Below, piece by piece: positions 43,801 to 52,666 of a stretch of DNA of 64,000 nt. The stretch covers positions 62,001 through 126,000 of the forward strand of contig NZ_CANLEA010000009.1 of assembly GCF_947489565.1 (NCBI RefSeq), written 5' to 3'. Origin of the DNA: an uncultured Kordia sp. (GTDB lineage: Bacteria > Bacteroidota > Bacteroidia > Flavobacteriales > Flavobacteriaceae). The notes below the pieces were generated by a model that ran no database searches, was not told where the DNA came from, and was given only the letters and a program-made list of their open reading frames with translations. Made by a program: the position numbers and the translations under genes. Numbering within the stretch: position 1 is the first letter of the stretch; each line of letters starts with the position of its first letter.

Positions 43801-45084
43801 ATGGTTTATAGATTTTTCAAAAATACATTTTTATTGTTGTTATTAATTGGATTTTTCACAAGATGTGGCTCTAAAGAACAACAAAACGCGCAAAATATTG
43901 CAGATGCTAGTCATTCTTCTATGGCTAAAGTGGAAAACGCTTCCGCAGAATTGCCTCAGAAAGAAATCATCGTTGGTGCAAATAAAACATCCGAACTACT
44001 ACCAATGCTTAAAAACAAGCGTGTTGGAATTGTGGCCAATCAAACGAGCGTCATTTTTAAATCCAATAAAACCTATACGCATTTGGTGGATTCGTTAGTC
44101 GCTTTAAAAGTAGCTGTGAAAACCGTTTTTTCTCCCGAACATGGTTTTCGAGGAAAAGCTGATGCTGGCGAAATTGTAAAAGATGGAAAAGATATTAAAA
44201 CAGGATTGCCTATTATTTCTTTGTATGGAAAGAATAAAAAACCCTTCCCAAAACAGCTTGAAAATTTGGATGTAGTTATTTTTGATGTCCAAGATGTTGG
44301 TGTTCGTTTTTACACCTACATTTCTACACTTCATTATGTTATGGAAGCTTGTGCAGAAGCAAATATTCCTGTCATTGTACTCGACAGACCTAATCCGAAT
44401 GGACATTATGTAGACGGACCTATTTTAGAAAAGAAGTTTAAAAGTTTTGTGGGAATGCATCCGATTCCGATTGTACACGGAATGACGATTGGTGAATACG
44501 CACAAATGATTAACGGCGAAGGTTGGTTGGCGAACAAAGTACAATGTGCCATAACGGTAATTCCGGTTGATAATTATACACATCAAACAGCGTACAGTTT
44601 ACCCATAAAACCGTCTCCAAACTTACCAAACGATCAATCAATTAACTTATATCCAAGCTTATGTTTGTTTGAAGGAACACCGATTAGCATTGGTCGCGGC
44701 ACGGAGAAACAATTTCAAATTATAGGAACGCCCGAATACTTTTTAAAACGACATTTATACAGCTTTACGCCAAAGCCAAATTTTGGCGCAAAGAATCCAA
44801 AACACAATGGAAAAGAATGCAACGGATACAACTTAACCAAAGAACCGCGTTTGTCGGAACTCAACTTAGAATGGTTGTTAGAGTTTTATAAAACACACAA
44901 GCAGTATGCTGAAAAAACGGCTTTTTTCAATAAAAATAAATTCTTCTCTAAACTGGCTGGAACAGACAAATTACAGCAACAAATTGAAGCTGGCATGTCG
45001 GAAGCGGAAATCAAAGCGACTTGGAAAGAAGGTTTGGAGGCATTTAAGAAAACGAGAGCGAAGTATTTGATGTATGAGTTGTAG
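43801..45084 (+). CDS. namZ: DUF1343 protein, NamZ-like exo-beta-N-acetylmuramidase
   Basis: A 427-residue exported protein. The signal FLLLLLIGFFTRC may carry a lipobox (Cys22), though Arg before the Cys is unusual. The DUF1343 core is clear: KRVGIVANQTSV, FSPEHGFRGKADAGE, IFDVQDVGVRFYTYISTLHY, VLDRPNPNG and LFEGTPISIGRGT. DUF1343 includes NamZ, which removes N-acetylmuramic acid from the non-reducing end of peptidoglycan fragments, so a role in cell-wall recycling is likely. The start ATG is 2 bp from the divergent permease start. Confidence 0.85.
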   Translation: MVYRFFKNTFLLLLLIGFFTRCGSKEQQNAQNIADASHSSMAKVENASAELPQKEIIVGANKTSELLPMLKNKRVGIVANQTSVIFKSNKTYTHLVDSLVALKVAVKTVFSPEHGFRGKADAGEIVKDGKDIKTGLPIISLYGKNKKPFPKQLENLDVVIFDVQDVGVRFYTYISTLHYVMEACAEANIPVIVLDRPNPNGHYVDGPILEKKFKSFVGMHPIPIVHGMTIGEYAQMINGEGWLANKVQCAITVIPVDNYTHQTAYSLPIKPSPNLPNDQSINLYPSLCLFEGTPISIGRGTEKQFQIIGTPEYFLKRHLYSFTPKPNFGAKNPKHNGKECNGYNLTKEPRLSELNLEWLLEFYKTHKQYAEKTAFFNKNKFFSKLAGTDKLQQQIEAGMSEAEIKATWKEGLEAFKKTRAKYLMYEL

Positions 45085-45123
45085 TTTGTTTGTTGTTTGA
45101 AACTATATTTTTACATTTAAAAT

Positions 45124-45569
45124 TCAGCATTCAACATGTATAATTTCAAACGTCAGTTCGAGTGGTTTTTCGTAATAAAATGAAGAAAAATTGTATCGAG
45201 AACTACTTTGAAAAACTGAATAAACTTTGAAAAATTCAGCACATCTCGATACTAATTTGCTACACAAATTAACTCGACGTGACGAATCGTAAATTGAAAA
45301 AATCCACTTTTACATTTAAAAATCAGCATTCAACATGTATAATTTCAAACGTCAGTTCGAGTGGTTTTTCGTAATAAAATGAAGAAAAATTCTATCGAGA
45401 ACTACTTTGAAAAACTGAATAAACTTTGAAAAATTCAGCATTCAACATGTATCATTTCAAAACGTCAGTTCGAGTGGTTTTTCGTAATAAAATGAAGAAA
45501 AATTGTATCGAGAACTACTTTAAAAAACTAAATAAACTTTGAAAAAATCAGCATTCAACATGTATCATT
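45124..45569. repeat. Intergenic array of about 112-bp repeats
   Basis: The unit begins TCAGCATTCAACATGTAT and contains CGTCAGTTCGAGTGG, TTTTTCGTAATAAAATGAAG and TATCGAGAACTACTTT. Copies start at 45124, 45323 and 45435, with a fourth, truncated copy at 45548 next to the stop of the glycosyltransferase gene. Copies 2 and 3 are 112-113 bp apart, while copy 1 is followed by about 86 bp of extra DNA. Copies are nearly identical. A diverged relative lies at about 59312-59396. Confidence 0.85.
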
Positions 45570-46805
45570 TCAAAGCTTATTTTTCTCTTCAATCCAAAGT
45601 GACATGTATTTGGTACTTTTCGTATTGTGTAATTGTAAGAGACTTCCAAAGAAGTTTTGTGTTCGATGTGCTTCCAAATGTTGTTGCGTAGTCTGTATTT
45701 TGTCTAAAAGCTGTTGCTGAAAGATTTCTTTTTGATACCGATTTGTTAAAATTTCAAAACCGTTTTGCTGTGCTTTTTGCCAACGATTTTTGTCTGTATA
45801 TAATTCCACAGTTTCATTAATCAAGGCTTCAAGATCATCTGAAACAACTCCGTTCCAAGGGAATGTACCATGCATACCTTCTGCGCCAACAGAACTTGTA
45901 ACGCATGGTGTTCCGTTTTGCATACCATCGATAAATTTCCCTTTGAGTCCTGCGCCAAAACGCAAAGGTGCCAGTAGAATTCTCGCGTTCGAAATGACCT
46001 CAGCAGCACTTTCTGCACGTCCTTTTACATAGAATCGTTCTTTGGGTTGATTGAGTTGTAAGTTTTGTTCTTTTGCATACGAACCGTACACGTGCATTTC
46101 TACATTGGGCAACTTTTTTCGCAACAATGGCAAAACTTCCTTTTTTAAATAAAGTACCAAATCGCGATTCGGCGCATGTAAAAAGTTTCCGATAGTGACA
46201 AAATGCTGTCGTTCTTCAAAAGTTGGCAATGTTGCTATGGCCTCTTGCGATACCGCTTCTACCATAAACGGAATGTACAATAACAAAGAAGCATCAATTT
46301 TGAAATCATTGATCAAAATGTCACGTTCAACTTCTGAAATTAGTAATGAAATATCGCAACGTAAAATACTGGCAATTTCTCGCTGAGCTAAGTTGTATCT
46401 TTTTAATTGATCAATATGAAAATCTTTTCCATCTTTTATGGCTTGATGACGTGCTTTTCGCAAACTATGCAAATCTTCTGTGTCCAGAATTCGCAATGCA
46501 TCAGGACAGTTTTCCGTCACACGCCAACCAAATTGTTCTTCCATCATAAAACGATCAAACAATACAATTGTTGGCTGCAATTTTTTAACGAATTCGTCAA
46601 AGCTAGGATCGTTAATCTGAATGGTCTTTGATGCAATTCCCATCTGACGTAAGTCATAACAAAATTCGCTTTTCGCTGCTGGACACGCAAAAGTGACGTC
46701 CCAATGTTGCGCACGAAATAGTTGTAATAATTGCAACATTCGCGTTCCTGCGGCAGATGAATTTGGTTCTGGCCATACATAGCCAATGACTAACACGTGT
46801 TGCAT
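45570..46805 (-). CDS. Glycosyltransferase, GT4-like
   Basis: A 411-residue GT-B-fold glycosyltransferase. The N-terminal domain has HVLVIGYVWPEPNSSAAGTR, a common start for these enzymes. The C-terminal nucleotide-sugar domain has VTIGNFLHAPNRD, ARILLAPLRFGAGLKGKFID and GTPCVTSSVGAEGM. No signal peptide. It transfers a sugar from a nucleotide donor to an unknown acceptor, probably in surface glycan synthesis. There is no polysaccharide cluster around it. It lies 9 bp after the sterol-desaturase-like gene. Confidence 0.88.
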   Translation of the reverse strand: MQHVLVIGYVWPEPNSSAAGTRMLQLLQLFRAQHWDVTFACPAAKSEFCYDLRQMGIASKTIQINDPSFDEFVKKLQPTIVLFDRFMMEEQFGWRVTENCPDALRILDTEDLHSLRKARHQAIKDGKDFHIDQLKRYNLAQREIASILRCDISLLISEVERDILINDFKIDASLLLYIPFMVEAVSQEAIATLPTFEERQHFVTIGNFLHAPNRDLVLYLKKEVLPLLRKKLPNVEMHVYGSYAKEQNLQLNQPKERFYVKGRAESAAEVISNARILLAPLRFGAGLKGKFIDGMQNGTPCVTSSVGAEGMHGTFPWNGVVSDDLEALINETVELYTDKNRWQKAQQNGFEILTNRYQKEIFQQQLLDKIQTTQQHLEAHRTQNFFGSLLQLHNTKSTKYMSLWIEEKNKL

Positions 46806-46814
46806 AGAATATAA

Positions 46815-47666
46815 TTACTCATTCGAGTTTAAGGTAGTTGGCGGACGATATTTGTTGAAAGGAATTTTGAGTAAACTCTTTAAATCTGCATTTTCAGCAG
46901 CATCTGGATACGTATCAACTCCGTACACCAAGGTATCTGGATCTTTTACGGCAAAGGTTCTAAAAATATGATCCCAAATTGAAAAGATATTTCCATAGTT
47001 TGTATCTGTATATGGCAATACATGATGATGATGAACTTTGTGCATGTTTGGTGAAACAATAAGATAACTAATCCATTTATCTAGTTTTTTTGGAATGCTA
47101 ATATTCGCATGATTGAACTGTGACAATACGACTGATATGGATTGATACAGCATGATAATCGCTACAGGCGCACCTACAATTAATACGCCTAATAAGGTAA
47201 ATATAAAACGGATGACACTTTCTCCTGGATGATGTCTGTTGGCAGTAGTAGTGTCTACATGTGTATCTGTATGATGTACTAGATGAAAACGCCACAATAC
47301 TGGAACTCTGTGTTCTACATAATGTGCCAACCAAGCGCCAAAGAAGTCTAACAAAGCCACTCCAATTAGCACATACCACCAAGCAGATAGTGTTGTATAT
47401 TCTGCATTAATCCAGTGTAAAATTCCAAATTCGTTGGTTTGTGTCCACACAGAAACTTTGAACAATAAAAATGCTAAAAAGAAATTAACGGCAATCGTTG
47501 TTAAGGTAAAAAAGATATTGATTCCGGCGTGATTTACTTTTTTATAATTGAATCGAAATAAAGGAATTATATATTCAATCAACCAAAAAAATGCGATTCC
47601 ACCAACTAAAATTGCACTTCGGTGCGCAGAAGGAATCGACTCAAAATATGATAAAATAGTGTCCAA
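46815..47666 (-). CDS. Sterol desaturase/fatty acid hydroxylase family protein, TTG start
   Basis: A 283-residue integral membrane di-iron enzyme with five or so membrane spans. The His motifs are HYVEH and HLVHH (about 115-132), NRHHPGE and HKVHHHH (about 208-214), as in sterol desaturase, fatty acid hydroxylase and alkylglycerol monooxygenase relatives. No ATG exists upstream in frame or before the first membrane span, so TTG at 47666 is the likely start. The substrate is probably a lipid. It is followed closely by the glycosyltransferase, so glycolipid modification is possible, though that is only a guess. Confidence 0.88.
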   Translation of the reverse strand: MDTILSYFESIPSAHRSAILVGGIAFFWLIEYIIPLFRFNYKKVNHAGINIFFTLTTIAVNFFLAFLLFKVSVWTQTNEFGILHWINAEYTTLSAWWYVLIGVALLDFFGAWLAHYVEHRVPVLWRFHLVHHTDTHVDTTTANRHHPGESVIRFIFTLLGVLIVGAPVAIIMLYQSISVVLSQFNHANISIPKKLDKWISYLIVSPNMHKVHHHHVLPYTDTNYGNIFSIWDHIFRTFAVKDPDTLVYGVDTYPDAAENADLKSLLKIPFNKYRPPTTLNSNE

Positions 47667-47732
47667 AATAATGTAAGGTTTCGTAGGTTTTGTGAGTTTA
47701 TAAAGATACGTTTTTCTGAAAATTAGTCCAAA

Positions 47733-48245
47733 CTAACGTTTTCCTTTTGCTTCAATCACCGTCTTTAATTTTTCAATGATATTATAGGTTGCGGGACATA
47801 TCGCTATATTGTTCATGGTAATTTCGGAAATCTTATGGAACTTTTTACGATTGGTATGTGGATATTCTCTACACGCTTTTGGGCGTACATCATAAATATT
47901 ACATTCATTATCGGCTCCTAAAAAATGACAAGGCGCGCTCTGCAACACATAATGATTGTCTTCATCAAAGTATAAAAACTGACTGATAAACTGATGTTCT
48001 TTCATGCGAAAATGCTTTGAAATACGTGCTATATCAGCATTGGTAAATATCGGACTTGTGGTTTTACAGCAATTGGCACAAGCAAGACAATCTGTTTTCT
48101 TAAATTCTTCCTCATGCAGTTCTTGCATAATATAATCGAGATTCTTAGGAACTTTCTTTTTTAACTTTTGAAAGAATTTTTGATTCTCTTTTTCTACTTC
48201 TTTTGCCTTTTTTGGCAACTCCTCAATAATGTCCTGCATTTGCAT
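47733..48245 (-). CDS. YkgJ-family cysteine cluster protein
   Basis: A 170-residue soluble protein with the CxxCxxCC cluster in DCLACANCCK and a second group, PCHFLGADNECNIYDVRP followed by ACREYP. This is the UPF0153/YkgJ family, thought to bind zinc or an iron-sulfur cluster. ATG 48245 (MQMQDIIEEL) was chosen over ATG 48275, since the extra ten residues are hydrophobic and not conserved in the family. Biochemical role unknown. Confidence 0.85.
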   Translation of the reverse strand: MQMQDIIEELPKKAKEVEKENQKFFQKLKKKVPKNLDYIMQELHEEEFKKTDCLACANCCKTTSPIFTNADIARISKHFRMKEHQFISQFLYFDEDNHYVLQSAPCHFLGADNECNIYDVRPKACREYPHTNRKKFHKISEITMNNIAICPATYNIIEKLKTVIEAKGKR

Positions 48246-48331
48246 TTGTCTTAAAAAAACAAAAATACACAACATTTTTCGGATTTAGTGGGTAACAAAA
48301 ATTTCATAGAGACACTAGAGTGTATAATACT

Positions 48332-48487
48332 AAAAATGAGAGGTCATTTTTATGTATAAGAAGATGAAAGCTAGAGTCGTAAAATTGGGGGATTTTTAGG
48401 GTCTAGATTTATTTTGTTAATTATTTAGGTTATAGTTAACACAAAGCAACGACAAATACATTAGTTAGTAGTCGTTGCTTTTTTTAT
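48332..48487 (+). ncRNA. Possible small RNA ending at an orphan terminator
   Basis: AAAGCAACGAC (48443-48453) pairs with GTCGTTGCTTT (48471-48481), followed by a T-run, which makes a plus-strand terminator with no plus-strand gene before it. Upstream lie TATAAT at 48320-48325 and a hairpin AAAAATGA-GAGG-TCATTTTT (about 48333-48352). A short transcript is plausible. A 15-codon frame in between is too short to support. Confidence 0.3.
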
Positions 48488-48543
48488 GCCTTTTAGAGAA
48501 AGTTCAATTTCTTAGTGTACTTTTGTCGAGAAGCAGGTAACGT

Positions 48544-49248
48544 ATGAAAGATTTATTCGGAAAAGCGATTTTAGATTATCAACAAGGAAATTACACAGAA
48601 GATATTGTAACGGCGACTTCTATTTCGGAAGAAGATTCGTTGCCACTTCCTTATTTATTTCGTTCCTACTCAGAAATGCCTTTGCTAGAACAAACTGCAT
48701 TGCAATTATCAAAAGGAAAAGTATTGGATGTAGGTTGCGGCGCAGGAAGTCACAGTCTGTATTTACAAAATGAACGTAATCTGGAAGTTACTGCCATCGA
48801 TGTTTCTGAAGCTGCTATTGAAGCTTGTAAACTTAGAGGCATTACACATGCGGAAACAGCAGATGTGATGGAGTTTTCTGGACAGTTTGATACTATTCTG
48901 CTCTTAATGAATGGTGCAGGCATGTGTGGAAAATTAAATCGAATTACTGCCTTTTTAAATCATTTAAAGACCTTATTGACCGACGATGGACAAATCTTAG
49001 TCGATTCATCAGATATCATTTATATGTTTGATGAAGACGAAGATGGCGGCAAATGGATTCCTTCTGAAACCGATTATTATGGTGAACTATTGTATTATGT
49101 AAGCTATAAAGGGGAACATGAAGCGCCTTTTAATTGGTTATATATTGATTATAACACATTGCAAAATGCTGCGCACGCTTGTGGTCTACAATGCGAATTG
49201 ATTGTAGAAGGTGAACATTATGATTATTTGGCAAAGTTGACGAAATAA
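48544..49248 (+). CDS. Class I SAM-dependent methyltransferase
   Basis: A 234-residue soluble protein with motif I VLDVGCGAGSHSLYL (about 60-74), the acidic post-I residue in TAIDVSEAAIEACKL and TILLLMNGAGMCGKL as motif IV. The C-terminal LLTDDGQILVDSSD is the usual motif VI region. It resembles small-molecule methyltransferases; the substrate is unknown. The 49249-49403 stretch after it shows TCTAAA motifs at roughly 17-base spacing and no gene. Confidence 0.85.
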   Translation: MKDLFGKAILDYQQGNYTEDIVTATSISEEDSLPLPYLFRSYSEMPLLEQTALQLSKGKVLDVGCGAGSHSLYLQNERNLEVTAIDVSEAAIEACKLRGITHAETADVMEFSGQFDTILLLMNGAGMCGKLNRITAFLNHLKTLLTDDGQILVDSSDIIYMFDEDEDGGKWIPSETDYYGELLYYVSYKGEHEAPFNWLYIDYNTLQNAAHACGLQCELIVEGEHYDYLAKLTK

Positions 49249-49403
49249 TTTGTGGATTTGTCTCTTTGAAAATAAAGTTTATTTACTAAAATACCAAAGC
49301 GTAAGCGCTACCAAAATACTAAAAGGAAAAGCCGCATCTAAAAGCGAAGCATGTCTAATATTCTAAAGCGATAACAGTCTAAAAGTAAAATGCGTCTAAA
49401 GAA

Positions 49404-49937
49404 TCAATTCAAGCTATATCCTTTTTCTGCAAGTTTATTTAGGACACTTTTATACAAATCGCCACTCCACTGTTGAGAAATCTCTCCTTCAATTTTTGCC
49501 AAACCATCACGACTGGCAATCATTTTTAAACCTGTATCCGAATCGTAAAAGTTTACAATTTGTTGTCGTTGTGTATCTGTGAGTTTAGCTTTATCGGCTC
49601 TCATCTGTTTTACAGCATCCGATTCATAAAAAACGATCATATTCTTAATGTCATTCAGCGTAAAATAAGCTTTATATGCTGAAACAAGAATCGCCTTTAC
49701 ATCTTCGACATGTTTTTTCTTGTCACCTTCTAACTCGTTCCAAATAGCCTCAGGAATTTTATAATCTTTGAAGCGATTTTTTAACATATCAAACATTGAA
49801 TTAATAGCGCCTTCGTATTGTTCTTGCGTTCCATTAATAGTTAAATACTTCTTTACACTGTCTATATACGGGTCCGTTTGTGCCATAGAAGTTTGTGCAC
49901 AGATAAACAGGAAAGTAACAATAAGTAATTTTTTCAT
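49404..49937 (-). CDS. DUF2059 exported protein
   Basis: A 177-residue protein with a signal peptide (MKKLLIVTFLFICAQTSMA) and a helical body. The segment AYKAYFTLNDIKNMIVFYES followed by GLKMIASRDGL is typical of DUF2059, a periplasmic family of unknown role. It is a single gene, convergent with the methyltransferase. Confidence 0.8.
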   Translation of the reverse strand: MKKLLIVTFLFICAQTSMAQTDPYIDSVKKYLTINGTQEQYEGAINSMFDMLKNRFKDYKIPEAIWNELEGDKKKHVEDVKAILVSAYKAYFTLNDIKNMIVFYESDAVKQMRADKAKLTDTQRQQIVNFYDSDTGLKMIASRDGLAKIEGEISQQWSGDLYKSVLNKLAEKGYSLN

Positions 49938-50161
49938 ATCAAATAAATATATAAGTGGTAGGCGTTACAAGAATATTGCTTTTCAAATAGTATTCCAAAA
50001 AAGAAATATAAAATGTATTTTTGTAGTAAAAATTGTTAATTAATTCAAAATCAACCAAGAAATATTGTCACAAATTTAAAAAAAAGGACAATAAATGTTA
50101 TTTTTTTGTTAATTTCCCGACAAAAAAATATCGTAAACTAAATTAACACAACCTATTTACT

Positions 50162-52507
50162 ATGAAAAACTTTACTCTTCTTGTGCTACTTGCCTTTATT
50201 TTACAGGTATCTGCGCAAAATCCTCAAAGACCACAACCCGAAAGTTGGAGTATTCCGACAATCGATAAAGTGGCTCCAATTCAATTTGAAAAACCAAATT
50301 TGGCTCCATTAAGAGCTGAAGATGCTGTAAATGATTTAGATAAATCCATTCCTTGGCGATTTGGATATGATCATTTTGTAGATTATGGAATCGATAATGC
50401 TGGCGGATGGTATGAATTACCAAACGGAGATCGTATCTGGAGAATCAACTTTATTTCTCCTGGAGCCTTAACAATGAACTTAATCTTTGATCGCTACAAT
50501 ATTCCTGTAGGTGGAAAAGTATATGTATATAATGGTGATCATTCTCAAATATTAAATGAATTTACGCATTTACACAACAGTCCTGAAGAAATTTTAGGAA
50601 CTTGGATGGTAGATGGAGAAAGTCTTTGGATTGAATACTTTGAACCAAAAAAAGTAAGAGGTCAAGGACGTTTAAATATTGGAAATGTGGTACATGGATA
50701 TAGAACATTAAATTATCCTGATCCAAGTGAAATCAACCCAGAAGCATTGAATGACTCTGGACCATGTAATGTAGATGTAAACTGTGATATTTCTGCGTTT
50801 AATTCTACGGCACATGACATAAAAGAAGATGTAAAAAGATCTGTTGGAATGATCGTTGTTGGAGGAAGCGGTAACTGTACTGGTTCTTTAGTAAATAATA
50901 CAAATAATGATGGAACTCCATATTTCTTAACAGCCAATCACTGTTTAGGTGGTTCTGTTGCTGGATGGGCTTTCCGTTTCAACTGGGCAAGTGACGAATC
51001 TGTTGCAGACTGTGCTACCAATGCACCAAGTGTTGACAATTCTTTTATCCAAACGGCTAGTGGTGGTATTTTAAGAGCTGCCAATGCAAAATCAGATATG
51101 GCATTGATTGAAATTACAGATGCTACTTTCTTTGCAAATAATAGTGCTGACTTAGTATGGGCAGGATGGAATCGTTCTACTACTGCTGTACCTTCTTTAA
51201 ATGTTGGTGTGCATCACCCAAGCGGAGATATTCAAAAAGTATGTGTAGATGTACAAGGAGCAACAAGAACAACAACTGCTTTTAACGGTGAACCAAATGC
51301 TGAAATGTGGCGAATTGCCGATTGGGATTTAGGTGTAACCGAGCCAGGTTCTTCAGGTTCTCCTTTATTTGACCAAGACGGATTGATAATCGGAAAACTT
51401 TCTGGAGGTTCTGCAGCTTGTTCTGGAACCAATGATAACGGAGGTTTTGATATTTATGGACGATTTGGAGTTTCTTGGGATTTTGGTACAACCAATGCTA
51501 CTCAATTAGAGTTTTGGTTAGATCCTGCTGGAACAAATCCAATTACATTAGAACAATTTCCACCAACACAAACATTCGATTTTGACGCGGCAATTTCTAT
51601 ATTAAATGTTCCTACAGACTTGTGTGAAGATACTATTACGCCAACTATTCGTATTAGAAATGCTGGAAATACACAAATGACAAGTGCTACTATTATGTAT
51701 CAATTAGATGGTGGTACAGCAACAACCATCAACTGGACAGGAAGTTTAGCAAATGATGAATTTGACGATATTCCTTTATCAGCAATTGGAGTTTCTGGAG
51801 AAGGTAATCATTCATTTACAGCTACTGTTTCAAACCCTAATGGAAATACAGATCAATCGCCATCAAACGATTCAAATACTAGAAACTTTACCATTCCGCA
51901 AGGATTTGAAGTAACAACAATTAGAGTAATTATTACGCCAGACCGTTACGGAGCAGAAACTACTTGGACTTTAGAAGATTCTAACGGAACTGTTGTTGGA
52001 AGTGGTGGACCATATATTACAACTGCTGTAAACGGAACTCAACCTGATGAAATTCAAGATGTAAACATTACAACACTTAATGAATGTTACACATTTACAT
52101 TACTTGATTCATATGGTGATGGAATTTGCTGCCAATACGGAGCAGGAACGTATCGTTTAGAAGATGGAAATGGAAATACTTTAATTAATGGTAATGGATC
52201 ATTTGCATCTAGTGTTTCTAACTTATTCAAAATTACTGAACCATTAAGCGTTGGAGAAAATGCATTGACAAGTAGTCTGCGTATTTATCCAAATCCTTCA
52301 GCTTCAGACTTTACAGTAAATGTAAAACAATATACAAGCTTAACATACGAAATTAGTAGTGTTACAGGACAACGCATCCAAGCAGGTTCTTTTAATCAAG
52401 GAGATAACTCACTTTCTATGAGAAGTGAAGCTGCTGGAATCTATTTCATAAGAATTACTGACGTAGAAACAAATACTAGTATCACTAAAAAGATTGTGAG
52501 ATACTAG
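50162..52507 (+). CDS. T9SS-secreted trypsin-like serine endopeptidase (lysyl endopeptidase-like)
   Basis: A 781-residue secreted protease. It has a signal peptide ending LQVSAQ, a propeptide-like region to about 200, and a PA-clan serine protease domain with catalytic His260 (LTANHC), Asp312 (KSDMALIEI) and Ser398 (EPGSSGSPLF). A CARDB/Ig-like domain follows (about 475-575), then a Cys-containing beta domain (SYGDGICCQYGAGTYRL) and a type A T9SS sorting domain (LRIYPNPSASDF, KKIVRY). It resembles lysyl endopeptidases of flavobacteria and lysobacters. Cleavage specificity is not certain. Likely role: extracellular protein digestion. Confidence 0.9.
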   Translation: MKNFTLLVLLAFILQVSAQNPQRPQPESWSIPTIDKVAPIQFEKPNLAPLRAEDAVNDLDKSIPWRFGYDHFVDYGIDNAGGWYELPNGDRIWRINFISPGALTMNLIFDRYNIPVGGKVYVYNGDHSQILNEFTHLHNSPEEILGTWMVDGESLWIEYFEPKKVRGQGRLNIGNVVHGYRTLNYPDPSEINPEALNDSGPCNVDVNCDISAFNSTAHDIKEDVKRSVGMIVVGGSGNCTGSLVNNTNNDGTPYFLTANHCLGGSVAGWAFRFNWASDESVADCATNAPSVDNSFIQTASGGILRAANAKSDMALIEITDATFFANNSADLVWAGWNRSTTAVPSLNVGVHHPSGDIQKVCVDVQGATRTTTAFNGEPNAEMWRIADWDLGVTEPGSSGSPLFDQDGLIIGKLSGGSAACSGTNDNGGFDIYGRFGVSWDFGTTNATQLEFWLDPAGTNPITLEQFPPTQTFDFDAAISILNVPTDLCEDTITPTIRIRNAGNTQMTSATIMYQLDGGTATTINWTGSLANDEFDDIPLSAIGVSGEGNHSFTATVSNPNGNTDQSPSNDSNTRNFTIPQGFEVTTIRVIITPDRYGAETTWTLEDSNGTVVGSGGPYITTAVNGTQPDEIQDVNITTLNECYTFTLLDSYGDGICCQYGAGTYRLEDGNGNTLINGNGSFASSVSNLFKITEPLSVGENALTSSLRIYPNPSASDFTVNVKQYTSLTYEISSVTGQRIQAGSFNQGDNSLSMRSEAAGIYFIRITDVETNTSITKKIVRY

Positions 52508-52533
52508 ACATTGAACTTACCTTACTTAAACAG

Positions 52534-52567
52534 CATCCGTTTTTCATTTGAAAAGCGGATGTTTTTA
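52534..52567 (+). terminator. Intrinsic terminator after protease gene
   Basis: CATCCGTTTTTC (52534-52545), loop ATTT, GAAAAGCGGATG (52550-52561), with one G.T pair, then TTTTT. Confidence 0.85.
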
Positions 52568-52666
52568 TTTTTATACCTTTCTTCGTGAATAACTTTCGCG
52601 GAAATCTGAAAGCATTTTTTTTAGACTTCATCAAAATCGCTTACTTTTAACCAAATTTTCGAACAG

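Noticed and set aside
43801-45084. DUF1343 protein as a simple cytoplasmic hydrolase
   Set aside because: The N-terminus is a clear export signal, so an envelope role is more likely.
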